Shown here: positions 1 to 8,855 of the stretch, in pieces
Layout of the letters: every line of letters starts with the position of its first letter
Position numbering within the stretch: the stretch's first letter is position 1
NCBI RefSeq assembly: GCF_001280505.1
Contig: NZ_LBIO01000062.1
Span: 62,001 to 126,000 of the forward strand
Length of the DNA stretch: 64,000 nucleotides
DNA from: Mangrovimonas sp. TPBH4
GTDB taxonomy: Bacteria > Bacteroidota > Bacteroidia > Flavobacteriales > Flavobacteriaceae
Direction: 5' to 3'
Notes under the pieces: model-generated
Seen by the model: the letters and a program-made list of their open reading frames with translations, nothing else
Database searches by the model: none
What the model was told of the DNA's origin: nothing
Made by a program: the position numbers and the translations under genes

Positions 1-1
1 G

Positions 2-2221
2 ATGGTTGCGTCATCTGCCATTCCTGAAACCTATAGTGAGAACAGGATTCTCTACAGGAAGGAGATTGTTGACGGAGAAGAAATTTATATGTTCTCCAGT
101 AATCCTGGGGATGAGTTGTACAGCGTAAAGTTTACTTTGGTTGGCGACAATCAAGGCAATTATATTTTGGTGAGCAGCGATGCTATCTCTAATATTTATG
201 AATACGTTGCACCGATAAATGGTGTGCCACAAGGAAATTATGAGCCTGTTGTAAAACTGATAGCGCCAACCAAATTGCAATTGGCTGTAGTAAACACTTC
301 CTATCAACCTACGGATAAAACTGATATTTATTTTGAAGTAGCTGGGAGCAAAAATGATGAAAACCTATTTTCTACTTTGGACGATGGCAATAACGATGGT
401 TTTGCGGCGAAGTTGAAAGTGAAACAAGCTTTGGTCAAAACCGATAGTTTGTGGAACTTAAATGTGTTTGTGGACGGGGATATCATCCAGAAGAACTTTA
501 AGACTATTCAACGGTTGTACTATGCCGAATTTAACAGAGACTGGAATTTGGAAGATCCTTTGGGAAATCAAAGCCTATTGACTGGGGGTATGGAATTGTT
601 ACACTCTAAAAAAGGGATGGCCAATTATAGATTTGAACATCTCAATTTTTCAGAAAACTTTAATGGCAATAAGCATAATGTTTTTGCCAACTTGTATTTT
701 AATAAGTGGAGTATTTATTCAAATTCTAGCTTTTTGGATAATAGAAGTAGTTTGACCACCTCTACATTTTTAAGAAGTTTTAACCGGGTCACTTACAGTT
801 TTAAAAAGCAATGGGTAGGCACTAAATTCGCCATGGAAGATAATGAGCAGCGGGAACGTGCTACAGATGAACTTACAAACTTGAGCCAACGTTTTACAGC
901 CTATGAAGTATTTACCGGAGTTGGAGACAGTACAGGAGTGTTTGTGGAGTTGGGCTATAAACATCGTGTCAATGATAGTTTAAGGGAAAACAGAATTACT
1001 AAGGTGAGCCATTCCAATACATACTATTTGAAATCCAAACTCATACAAAATGCCAATACCAACCTTGGGGTGTATGTTAATTACAGGAATTTAAAGTCGG
1101 CGGATGCTGAGGTTGAAGATGAACAATCTTTAAATTCAAGGGTGGTGTTCAATCAAAAGTTATTCAACCAAATCGTGCTATGGAATACCATTTATGAAAC
1201 CAACTCGGGGACTTTGCCTCAACAGGACTTTACCTATGTAGAAGTGGAGCCTGGACAAGGAAGTTATACTTGGATTGATTACAATGAGAATGGAGTACAG
1301 GAACTCAACGAATTTGAAATAGCCCAGTTTCAGGATGAAGGTGAATTTATCAGGGTGTTGTTGCCCAATCAAGTATTTGTAAAGACCCATCAAAACAGAT
1401 TGAGCCAAACCTTGACCTTAAATCCTGCCCAATGGTCTGTTGCTGAGAAAGGAGCCAAAAAAGTGCTGTCACATTTTTACAACCAAACTTCTTTTTTGAT
1501 TGATAGCAAAAACAAAAGGGAAGGAGGAGAGTTCAATTTAAATCCGTTTGTAACGGAAGAGGACGAGCTCTTGGCCTTGAGTCAAAGTATTCGGAATGTG
1601 CTGTTTTTTAATCGTGGCAAACAACGTTATACCACTTCCTATACGTTTTTGAGCAATCGAAACAGGACGGTGTTGTCTATCGGATTTCAAGAAAATAAAT
1701 TGAAAAGCCATCAACTTAATTTCAACCATAAGTTTGCCGAGAGTTGGTTGTTTAATTTTCAGAATAGTTTGGGGACCAATGAAAGTTTAAGTGAAAACTA
1801 TGCCAGTAGAAATTATGAGATTGAAGAGCTGAGATGTCATCCAAAACTATCTTATTTATTCAATGAAAATGCCCGCTTTGATGTGTTCTATCAATACACT
1901 TCCAAGGAAAATGTCATAGGCGGTATGGAGGTATTGTCACAGAACAACTATGGAATGTCTTTTACTTATAACAAGGCCCAAAAGGTATCTTTAACGGGAG
2001 AGCTTAATATGTTTCAAAACACCTTTGAAGGAAATCTGAATACACCGGTGTCCTATCAAATTCTAGAGGGGTTGCAACCCGGTAAAAATTTTACTTGGAC
2101 ACTTTTGGCGCAAAAGAAACTGACCAAGTTTTTAGATCTCAATCTCAATTATTTTGGACGTAAAACCGAAACCTCCAAAACCATCCATACAGGTACGGTG
2201 CAATTGAAAGCATATTTTTAA
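2..2221 (+). CDS. C-terminal part of a large surface/outer-membrane protein (5' end outside window)
   Basis: The frame is open from the first bases, and the first residues are not a signal peptide, so the gene very probably begins before the window. About 740 residues are visible. The family is not recognised. The N-terminal part looks like beta-sandwich repeats. A calcium-loop-like stretch (DYNENGVQELNEFE, near residues 426-439) follows. The last roughly 250 residues alternate polar and hydrophobic residues with many aromatics and end in a terminal Phe, as outer-membrane beta-barrels do. The inference is a surface-exposed or outer-membrane protein. It is followed after 78 bases by another outer-membrane protein on the same strand. 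Function unknown. Confidence 0.8.
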   Translation: MVASSAIPETYSENRILYRKEIVDGEEIYMFSSNPGDELYSVKFTLVGDNQGNYILVSSDAISNIYEYVAPINGVPQGNYEPVVKLIAPTKLQLAVVNTSYQPTDKTDIYFEVAGSKNDENLFSTLDDGNNDGFAAKLKVKQALVKTDSLWNLNVFVDGDIIQKNFKTIQRLYYAEFNRDWNLEDPLGNQSLLTGGMELLHSKKGMANYRFEHLNFSENFNGNKHNVFANLYFNKWSIYSNSSFLDNRSSLTTSTFLRSFNRVTYSFKKQWVGTKFAMEDNEQRERATDELTNLSQRFTAYEVFTGVGDSTGVFVELGYKHRVNDSLRENRITKVSHSNTYYLKSKLIQNANTNLGVYVNYRNLKSADAEVEDEQSLNSRVVFNQKLFNQIVLWNTIYETNSGTLPQQDFTYVEVEPGQGSYTWIDYNENGVQELNEFEIAQFQDEGEFIRVLLPNQVFVKTHQNRLSQTLTLNPAQWSVAEKGAKKVLSHFYNQTSFLIDSKNKREGGEFNLNPFVTEEDELLALSQSIRNVLFFNRGKQRYTTSYTFLSNRNRTVLSIGFQENKLKSHQLNFNHKFAESWLFNFQNSLGTNESLSENYASRNYEIEELRCHPKLSYLFNENARFDVFYQYTSKENVIGGMEVLSQNNYGMSFTYNKAQKVSLTGELNMFQNTFEGNLNTPVSYQILEGLQPGKNFTWTLLAQKKLTKFLDLNLNYFGRKTETSKTIHTGTVQLKAYF

Positions 2222-2299
2222 GGTTGATAATACAATTCTTACGCAACCTTTTTGTAGATTTCACATCTTAAAACAGATAACCAATCAATCATTAATGCT

Positions 2300-2911
2300 A
2301 TGAAACATTTTAAAAAAATGACTTTGGCAAAAGTGCTTACGTTTTGTGCTTTTGCATTGTTTTCTTCTGTGGTTTTGGCTCAGGATAACTTTAAAGGTAA
2401 TGACGATGGACCTAAAAGGATGGAACTTAAGGCCAATGCGTTTAACCTCATTATCTATAAAACGGTAGATATTTCGTTTGAATATTTAATCGATTCGGAA
2501 TCTTCCGTTGGGGTCTCCGCGCTTTTTAATTTAAACAATACTAAGGATGTGGATTATGATGAGCCTAATTACAATGAAAGGTTTGCCTTAACGCCCTACT
2601 ATCGTCGTTATTTTTCGAGTAAATATGCTTGGGGATTCTTTTTGGAAGCTTTTGGGATGTACAATATTCAGGAAGATGGCTATTGGCAATATTCCTATGA
2701 CACTGTGAATGAAATCCAGAATGAAAAATATATTGAAGAAACCTCGAGTAATGTTGCTTTTGGGATGTCCGTTGGCGCTAAGTTTGTAAGTAGCAAAGGT
2801 TTTTTGTTTGAGTTTTATGGAGGAGTTGGAAGAAATATAATTGCTTCAAATGATGATGTTGCTACAGAGTTGGTGCCTCGTTTGGGTGTTACCTTTGGAT
2901 ATCGATTTTAA
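2300..2911 (+). CDS. Outer-membrane beta-barrel protein (DUF3575-like)
   Basis: This 203-residue protein starts with a basic stretch and a hydrophobic signal peptide (cleavage expected after about residue 27, VLAQ). The rest is short beta strands with a pattern like the small DUF3575/OmpA-type barrels of Bacteroidota, including a GGVGR turn and a C-terminal GYRF ending in Phe, the usual outer-membrane insertion signal. No OmpA peptidoglycan-binding domain is present. It lies 78 bases after the preceding surface protein and is closed by a strong bidirectional terminator. The specific role is unknown; the membrane location is a confident inference. Confidence 0.8.
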   Translation: MKHFKKMTLAKVLTFCAFALFSSVVLAQDNFKGNDDGPKRMELKANAFNLIIYKTVDISFEYLIDSESSVGVSALFNLNNTKDVDYDEPNYNERFALTPYYRRYFSSKYAWGFFLEAFGMYNIQEDGYWQYSYDTVNEIQNEKYIEETSSNVAFGMSVGAKFVSSKGFLFEFYGGVGRNIIASNDDVATELVPRLGVTFGYRF

Positions 2912-2932
2912 TATTTCATTTTAAGATGCATA

Positions 2933-2964
2933 AAAAAATCCCAATCATTTGATTGGGATTTTTT
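2933..2964. terminator. Bidirectional intrinsic terminator
   Basis: A perfect 15-bp stem (core AATCCCAATCA/TGATTGGGATT) with a 2-base loop is flanked by A6 and T6 runs. It lies between two convergent genes, the outer-membrane protein on + and glyS on -, and can serve both. Confidence 0.9.
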
Positions 2965-2984
2965 GTTCTATAATAGAGATGAAT

Positions 2985-4526
2985 TTACATCTTCATCAAC
3001 CAGTTTTTTACATCAACCTCTTGTTTGATAAGGTCTCGTAGTTCTTCAATTTTCACACGCTTTTGCTCCATAGTGTCTCTATGACGGATGGTAACTGTTT
3101 GGTCTTCCAAAGTGTCGTGGTCTACGGTAATACAAAATGGCGTTCCTAAGGCGTCCTGTCTTCTGTAACGTCTTCCAACAGCATCCTTTTCATCATATAC
3201 TACGTTGAAATCCCATTTGAGGTCTTCAACAATTTGTCTTGCAACTTCTGGTAAACCGTCTTTCTTCACCAATGGCAAAATAGCTGCTTTCGTAGGAGCT
3301 AAAACCGCAGGTAATTTCAATACCGTTCTAGTTGTATTGTTCTCTAACTCTTCTTCTTCCAAAGCATTTGAGAACACGGCCAAGAACATACGGTCCAAAC
3401 CAATAGATGTTTCCAATACGTAAGGTGTGTAGCTGGCGTTTTCTTCAGGATCGAAATATTGAAGTTTTTTACCAGAAAACTCTTCGTGCTGTTTCAAGTC
3501 GAAATCTGTACGGGAATGGATCCCTTCCAATTCCTTAAACCCGAATGGGAACTTGAATTCTATATCGGTAGCAGCATCTGCATAATGCGCTAATTTTTCG
3601 TGATCGTGGTAACGGTAGTTGTCAGCTCCAAGGCCTAAAGACAAATGCCATTTCAAACGCGCTTCTTTCCAGTGGTCGAACCATTCTTTTTGGGTGCCCG
3701 GTTTGATGAAAAATTGCATTTCCATTTGTTCAAACTCACGCATTCTGAAGATGAACTGTCTTGCTACAATTTCATTTCTAAACGCTTTTCCTGTCTGCGC
3801 AATTCCAAAAGGAATCTTCATACGGCCCGTTTTTTGAACGTTTAGGAAGTTAACGAAAATCCCTTGAGCTGTTTCTGGACGCAAATACAAATCCATCGCG
3901 TTTTCTGCCGAAGCACCAAGCTTGGTCCCGAACATGAGATTGAATTGCTTCACATCGGTCCAATTTTTGGAACCTGTTAGTGGATCTGCAATTTCCAGTT
4001 CTTCAATCAGGGCTTTAACATCTGCCAAATCTTCGTTTTCCAAAGATTTTGCCATGCGTGACAAGATGCTGTTGATTTTCTCCTGGTATCCTAAAACTCT
4101 TGCGTTGGTAGAGACAAATTCTTCTTTGTTGAAAGCTTCTCCAAAACGCTTTGCAGCCTTGGCTACTTCCTTGTCGATTTTAGCCTCTATTTTAGCGCAA
4201 TAGTCTTCAATTAAAACATCGGCTCTGTATCGTTTTTTGGAATCCTTATTATCTATCAATGGGTCGTTAAAGGCATCTACGTGCCCAGACGCTTTCCAGG
4301 TTGTAGGGTGCATAAAAATTGCGGCATCAATACCTACAATGTTTTCATGCATCTGTACCATGGCTTTCCACCAATAGTCGCGTATATTTTTCTTTAGTTC
4401 AGCACCATTTTGTGCGTAGTCGTAAACAGCACTCAATCCGTCATATATTTCACTGCTTTGAAATATATATCCGTACTCCTTTGCGTGCGATATTACTTTT
4501 TTAAATTGATCGTCTTGATTTGCCAT
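2985..4526 (-). CDS. glyS: Glycine--tRNA ligase (alpha2, class II)
   Basis: This cytosolic enzyme charges tRNA-Gly with glycine. The 513-residue length and sequence fit the dimeric alpha2 (eukaryote/archaea-like) type rather than the alpha2-beta2 type. Visible are the N-terminal YGYIFQSSEIYDG segment, the class II motif 2 region (RNEIVARQFIFRMREFEQME, near residue 250) and motif 3 (ETSIGLDRMFLAVF, near residue 375), followed by the C-terminal anticodon-binding domain beginning with LAPTKAAILPL. The ATG is preceded by an A/T-rich stretch and by the terminator of the upstream gene, so it is probably transcribed alone. Nothing unusual. Confidence 0.97.
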   Translation of the reverse strand: MANQDDQFKKVISHAKEYGYIFQSSEIYDGLSAVYDYAQNGAELKKNIRDYWWKAMVQMHENIVGIDAAIFMHPTTWKASGHVDAFNDPLIDNKDSKKRYRADVLIEDYCAKIEAKIDKEVAKAAKRFGEAFNKEEFVSTNARVLGYQEKINSILSRMAKSLENEDLADVKALIEELEIADPLTGSKNWTDVKQFNLMFGTKLGASAENAMDLYLRPETAQGIFVNFLNVQKTGRMKIPFGIAQTGKAFRNEIVARQFIFRMREFEQMEMQFFIKPGTQKEWFDHWKEARLKWHLSLGLGADNYRYHDHEKLAHYADAATDIEFKFPFGFKELEGIHSRTDFDLKQHEEFSGKKLQYFDPEENASYTPYVLETSIGLDRMFLAVFSNALEEEELENNTTRTVLKLPAVLAPTKAAILPLVKKDGLPEVARQIVEDLKWDFNVVYDEKDAVGRRYRRQDALGTPFCITVDHDTLEDQTVTIRHRDTMEQKRVKIEELRDLIKQEVDVKNWLMKM

Positions 4527-4537
4527 GCTGCAAAAAT

Positions 4538-4570
4538 AAAAAACCGCTCTGATTATGGGAGCGGTTTTTT
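4538..4570 (-). terminator. Intrinsic terminator between the coiled-coil protein gene and glyS
   Basis: A 12-bp stem (AAAAAACCGCTC/GAGCGGTTTTTT) with a 9-base loop has an A/T run on each side. On the minus strand it follows the gene ending at 4587 and precedes the glyS start at 4526. Confidence 0.85.
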
Positions 4571-4586
4571 AAAATATATTTAAGGA

Positions 4587-5471
4587 TTATTGTAACGTAA
4601 CTTGCGTGGCTCCCAGTTTTCTGTCTTTGTGAAAGACATTCACAAAATAGGTGCCTTTTGAAAGTGGTTTTTCATTATTGTTAGGTTCAATATCGACGGT
4701 AATGTCCATAACGTCACCTCGATAGTTGACTGTTTTCCTGGAGCTGTAAATAAGCGAAGAATCTCCAAAAGTTGTAGAGCCTTTATCCGCCATTACATTG
4801 TTGTTGGGATTTACAATTTGAATGTACAGTTCCTTTTCGCCTTCTTCGGCCAAAGCGTTTTGGGCTAGTGTGAAATTAACCTCTATGTGGTCTGCCTTGG
4901 TAGCTCTTCTAGTCTCTTTTTTGCGTCCTAAAAAGCTTTTGTATGCTCTGGCTTCAAAGGAATTGGCAGTAAGAAGTGCCCCTTTCTTAATGTGCTCGCT
5001 CAGGATTTCATTTTCTTTCTTAAGGCTGTTGTTGGTACTGCGCTCTTTTTTTAGTGCATTATACGCTAAAAGTTTTTCACGCTGCAATAACAAATTGGCG
5101 TCCTTAAGTGAGTCGATGGCCTTGAACAGGTGATCGTTTCTGGTTTTTAAAAGGGTAAGCTGGTGCTTGAATTTAGAGATGACAGATAGGTCGCTGCGAA
5201 GGATTCGAAGAGAATCTAAGGTGAGTTCTGCATTTCTTTTCGCCTCTTTTACCTGAGAGGACATTAAATTATTGGACTCCATAATGTCGTCGTACCTCAA
5301 GATCATTTGAGATAGTTCGTTTTCCATTAAGTGTTTTTCACTCTCTAAAAATTGCTCGTTAGCTCTAATGGATTGGTAACTTGTAAAACTATAAACAGTT
5401 AAAACAGCTAAAGCAATAATTAATGAACCAATAATTAATCTGTAGTTAAAAAATTGAGGGTTAACTATCAT
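4587..5471 (-). CDS. Single-pass membrane protein with coiled coil
   Basis: An in-frame start exists at 5498, but the Met at 5471 (MIVNPQFFNYR) leaves a short cytoplasmic tail and one membrane segment (residues about 11-31), and is preferred; this gives 294 residues. After the membrane segment, residues about 40-165 are a long charged heptad-like coiled coil with many Leu, Glu and Lys. The C-terminal 110 residues form a beta-rich domain (VNFTLAQNAL to FHKDRKLGATQVTLQ). Orthologues in the group are usually unnamed. It is divergent from comF (gap about 70 bases). The inference is an envelope-anchored structural or adaptor protein; function unknown. Confidence 0.8.
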   Translation of the reverse strand: MIVNPQFFNYRLIIGSLIIALAVLTVYSFTSYQSIRANEQFLESEKHLMENELSQMILRYDDIMESNNLMSSQVKEAKRNAELTLDSLRILRSDLSVISKFKHQLTLLKTRNDHLFKAIDSLKDANLLLQREKLLAYNALKKERSTNNSLKKENEILSEHIKKGALLTANSFEARAYKSFLGRKKETRRATKADHIEVNFTLAQNALAEEGEKELYIQIVNPNNNVMADKGSTTFGDSSLIYSSRKTVNYRGDVMDITVDIEPNNNEKPLSKGTYFVNVFHKDRKLGATQVTLQ

Positions 5472-5543
5472 TATTAATTCGCTATTTATCGCGCCCAAAA
5501 TATAGTTTTATGTTAAGTTTAGATTATTTTTATCGATGAAGTG

Positions 5544-6221
5544 ATGAAAAATTTGTTAAACTTATTCTTTCCGAAGGTTTGTGTAGGCTGTAGTGGCCAT
5601 TTAGGGGATTATGAAGCCTATATTTGTTTGGAGTGTCGGCATCAGTTACCTCTTACAAATTTCCACTTTAATGGAGATGAGCGAGTTAAAAATGTACTCT
5701 ACGGAAGGGTGCCTTTGCAGCAAGCTACTTCCTTGTTACATTTCTCGAAAAAGGGGATTGTCCAGCAAATATTACACAACCTAAAATATCGCGGTCAGGA
5801 AGATGTTGGAACTTTTTTAGGTGCATGGTTGGGAGCAGAACTCAAAAGTTTGGAGGCCTATCAAGATGTTGACTTAGTCGTGCCAGTGCCTATTCATAAT
5901 AGGAAATTGCGAAAGCGGGGCTATAATCAAGTGCATAAATTTGGAGAAGAAGTTGCCAGTGCTTTGCAGGTGCCATTCAATATGGATGTCCTTCAAAAGC
6001 AGGCACCCACCAAAACACAAGTATTTAAGGATCGCTTACGACGTTTGGATACGGATACATCCAACTTTAGGGTTGTAAATGGGCAACAATTAAAGGGAAA
6101 ACATGTCTTGCTTGTAGATGATATCATTACTACAGGAGCGACCGTGGAGGCTTGTGCCCAAGTATTGCTGAATATTGAAGGCCTGTCCCTGAGTTTGGCT
6201 ACCATGGCCATTACCGATTGA
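5544..6221 (+). CDS. comF: ComF family phosphoribosyltransferase-like protein
   Basis: The protein has 225 residues from the ATG at 5544; a GTG three bases upstream is the alternative start. The N-terminus carries the ComF double zinc-ribbon signature (CVGC and CLEC, residues about 13-33). The rest is a type I phosphoribosyltransferase fold with the PRPP-binding loop VLLVDDIITTGAT near residue 190 and the conserved RKRGYNQ motif near residue 133. ComF proteins are linked to DNA uptake and single-strand DNA handling in naturally competent bacteria, but the exact reaction is not known. It stands alone, divergent from the coiled-coil protein gene. Confidence 0.93.
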   Translation: MKNLLNLFFPKVCVGCSGHLGDYEAYICLECRHQLPLTNFHFNGDERVKNVLYGRVPLQQATSLLHFSKKGIVQQILHNLKYRGQEDVGTFLGAWLGAELKSLEAYQDVDLVVPVPIHNRKLRKRGYNQVHKFGEEVASALQVPFNMDVLQKQAPTKTQVFKDRLRRLDTDTSNFRVVNGQQLKGKHVLLVDDIITTGATVEACAQVLLNIEGLSLSLATMAITD

Positions 6222-6333
6222 CAAAATGACTTTGGTGTAATTTTGGAATCCTTTTACATGCGACAATTTTCAACATAGCATGCCGTTTGTATACCAAATA
6301 AGTTGTTAATTTGCGTAAAAATTAAGCCTTAGG

Positions 6334-7944
6334 ATGTTACAAAAGTGTTTTAAAACGTTAGTGGTGTTTACTGTAGTTCTTTGTATTGTGGGGTGTGCCA
6401 ATAGAGGGACGCCAACAGGAGGAGAAAAGGATGTGGAACCCCCAAAAATTGTAAAGTCCGTTCCAGAAAATTATTCGACCAATTTCAAGGCTTCCGAGAT
6501 TAGAATTTACTTCGATGAATACATCAAGGTGAAAAACATGCAAAAGCAGTTGATCATTTCACCCCCTATGGAGTATCAACCGGATATCACACCATTGGGC
6601 TCTGCCAGTAAGTATATCAAGATAAAAATAAAGGACACGCTTCAGGCTAATACTACCTATGCCTTCAATTTTGGGCAAAGTATTGTGGATAACAATGAAG
6701 AAAACCCTTATCCTTACTATAAATACGTGTTTTCCACGGGAAGTTATATCGATTCGCTTTCGGTGAAAGGTTTGATTTTGGATGCAGAAAATAAAGAACC
6801 GGATACATTTGTTTCGGTGATGCTTTATGAGAAGGATTCTACTTATACGGATTCTGTGGTGTATAAAAAGAAACCGAAGTATGTCACCAATACACTTGAT
6901 AGTTTGACCACTTTTAGCCTAGAGAATCTGAAGGAAGGAGAATATATGATGGTGGCCCTAAATGATAAAAATGGGAACTTTACCTTTGAGCCTAAAGTTG
7001 ACAAAATTGGGTTTCACAGAGGTGTTGTAAAGGTACCAAACGATACTATTTACGCGTTAAAGCTGTTTTCCGAGGAATTGGACTTTAGAGCCATTAAACC
7101 AAAGCAGATTGGTGGTGAAAAAATAGCATTTGGTTACGAGGGGAATGCCAAAAACATGAAAATCGGGCTATTGGAAGACATGCCTTCCAATTATGAAACG
7201 AGAATTACCAAAGATGCCAAAGCAGATACCTTGTATTATTGGTACAAGCCTAAAATGGAAATGGATTCGGCGCGATTTGTGGTTAGAAATGACAAGTATA
7301 CAGATACTTTGATTCATAAATATAGGGAGTTGGAACGAGATAGTTTGGTGGTGAAACCTCTAAAGTCGGGAACCATATCTTTTAATGAGGATTTCGCTAT
7401 TGAAGGTACTACGCCTTTTATGAAAATCGATGAGCAAAAAATTAAAATTACCGATAAGGATACTTTGGAGGTAGTTTACAAAACAGAATTCGACACATTA
7501 AACAATATCTATACGTTTAAGTTTGATAAAACCGAATCTAACAGTTACAGCATTGAAATGTTGCCGGAAGCCTTGACAGGGTTCTTTGGACATGTTAATG
7601 ACACCTTAAATTTCAATTGCAAGACCAAAAACTATGCAGATTACTCCAACATGCGGGTGACCTTACAGAATGCCAAGTTTCCGGTGATTGTGCAGTTAAC
7701 AACCGAAAAAGGGGAGGTGAAATACGAACAGTTTGCTGCCGAAAATAGAGTATTCGACTTTAGGTATATTGAACCTGTAAATTACTACTTAAGAGTGATT
7801 TTTGATACCAACGGCAACCAAAAATGGGATACGGGAAGTTATTTGCAAAAACGGCAGCCAGAACGTATCAGTTACTATCCAGAACTGATCAAGGATGCTA
7901 GAGCCAATTGGGATCCAATTATCGAGTTTCCATTATTGGATTAA
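6334..7944 (+). CDS. Lipoprotein with N-terminal Ig-like (SbsA/Big_5-type) domain
   Basis: A 536-residue protein with a lipoprotein signal peptide (hydrophobic core, then lipobox CIVGC with Cys at residue 21), followed by GTPTGGEKDVEPP, the usual opening of this Bacteroidota family. Residues about 35-135 match a bacterial Ig-like domain of the SbsA/Big_5 type (PPKIVKSVPENYSTNFKASEI and FSTG). The remainder is beta-rich and ends with a conserved DTNGNQKWDTGSYLQKRQPE segment. It should sit on the outer or inner membrane face of the periplasm. Its 3' end overlaps the convergent amidase gene by 12 bases. Role unknown. Confidence 0.88.
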   Translation: MLQKCFKTLVVFTVVLCIVGCANRGTPTGGEKDVEPPKIVKSVPENYSTNFKASEIRIYFDEYIKVKNMQKQLIISPPMEYQPDITPLGSASKYIKIKIKDTLQANTTYAFNFGQSIVDNNEENPYPYYKYVFSTGSYIDSLSVKGLILDAENKEPDTFVSVMLYEKDSTYTDSVVYKKKPKYVTNTLDSLTTFSLENLKEGEYMMVALNDKNGNFTFEPKVDKIGFHRGVVKVPNDTIYALKLFSEELDFRAIKPKQIGGEKIAFGYEGNAKNMKIGLLEDMPSNYETRITKDAKADTLYYWYKPKMEMDSARFVVRNDKYTDTLIHKYRELERDSLVVKPLKSGTISFNEDFAIEGTTPFMKIDEQKIKITDKDTLEVVYKTEFDTLNNIYTFKFDKTESNSYSIEMLPEALTGFFGHVNDTLNFNCKTKNYADYSNMRVTLQNAKFPVIVQLTTEKGEVKYEQFAAENRVFDFRYIEPVNYYLRVIFDTNGNQKWDTGSYLQKRQPERISYYPELIKDARANWDPIIEFPLLD

Positions 7945-8712
7945 AAACGTATCCCTATCGTTTAAAAACTTCAGTTTGTTTCTGTAAAAATTTAGGTGGT
8001 TACGCTCCAAAGTAAGGATGCCTACATATTCCTTATTGGGTCTAATGGGGGAAATATTGTTTCCCAAAATGTCGTAGGCGGTGGAATGGCCGCAATACTC
8101 ATTGTCTTTTTCGTCCAAGCCAACTCTGTTCACGCCAATAGTGTAGCACATATTTTCAATGGCTCTAGCTTTTAATAAAGTGTCCCAAGCCACAATGCGG
8201 GGTTTGGGCCAATTGGCAACATAGATCAAGAGGTCGTAGTCTTCTTTGTTACGGCTCCAAACGGGAAAGCGAAGGTCGTAACAAATTAAAGGGCATATTT
8301 TCCAACCGCGATAGTCTACAATCAGCTTTTCTGTTCCGGAAGCATAAACCTTATCTTCTCCTACCAAGGAAAAGGTGTGGCGCTTATCATAATGTTGAAT
8401 GTCTCCGTTGGGATGAACAAACAACAGGCGGTTGTAGACTTTGGAATCGTCCTCAATAATCAGACTTCCCACAATGGTAGCATCCTTTTCCAAAGCCAGT
8501 TTCTTCATCCAATCTACAGATTTGCCATCCATGGTTTCAGCCTGTTCTTTGGCATTCATGGTGAACCCCGTAGTGAACATTTCCGGTAGAACAATGAGGT
8601 CTACCTTTTGGTTGATACTTTCAATGGATTCCTTGAACTGTTTGCGGTTCTGCTTAGGATTTTCCCAAACAAGTTCCTGTTGGATAAATGCTACTTTAAG
8701 TTGGTCCTGCAT
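7933..8712 (-). CDS. Nitrilase-superfamily amidohydrolase (omega-amidase, YafV type)
   Basis: From the Met at 8712 (MQDQLKVAFIQQEL) the protein has 259 residues; the upstream in-frame start at 8745 adds a sequence without family match and is rejected. The nitrilase catalytic triad is visible: Glu in LPEMFTTGF, Lys in YDKRHTFSL and Cys in PLICYDLRFP. The RFPVWSRN and NWPKPR segments are typical of the omega-amidase group, which hydrolyses alpha-ketoglutaramate or ketosuccinamate in methionine-salvage and glutamine transamination. It is cytosolic. It converges on the lipoprotein gene with a 12-base overlap. Confidence 0.92.
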   Translation of the reverse strand: MQDQLKVAFIQQELVWENPKQNRKQFKESIESINQKVDLIVLPEMFTTGFTMNAKEQAETMDGKSVDWMKKLALEKDATIVGSLIIEDDSKVYNRLLFVHPNGDIQHYDKRHTFSLVGEDKVYASGTEKLIVDYRGWKICPLICYDLRFPVWSRNKEDYDLLIYVANWPKPRIVAWDTLLKARAIENMCYTIGVNRVGLDEKDNEYCGHSTAYDILGNNISPIRPNKEYVGILTLERNHLNFYRNKLKFLNDRDTFLIQ

Positions 8713-8827
8713 ACAGTAAATGTAAGCATTCTGCTCAAAAAACAATGCGCAGTGATGGCTATTTTTTGTAAGCGAGTTCTTGCGTTAAAGGTTTGATAAA
8801 GAGTCCTTCATTTTCAAAGGGGTTTCT

Positions 8828-8835
8828 TAAATTTG
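8828..8835 (+). promoter_or_regulatory. Bacteroidota -7 element upstream of the S46 peptidase
   Basis: TAAATTTG matches the TAnnTTTG consensus. It ends 20 bases before the ATG at 8856, which implies a leader of about 14 nt and rules out the longer frame beginning at 8793. No clear -33 TTTG is visible. Confidence 0.6.
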
Positions 8836-8855
8836 CGCCTCTTAAAAACTTACTT

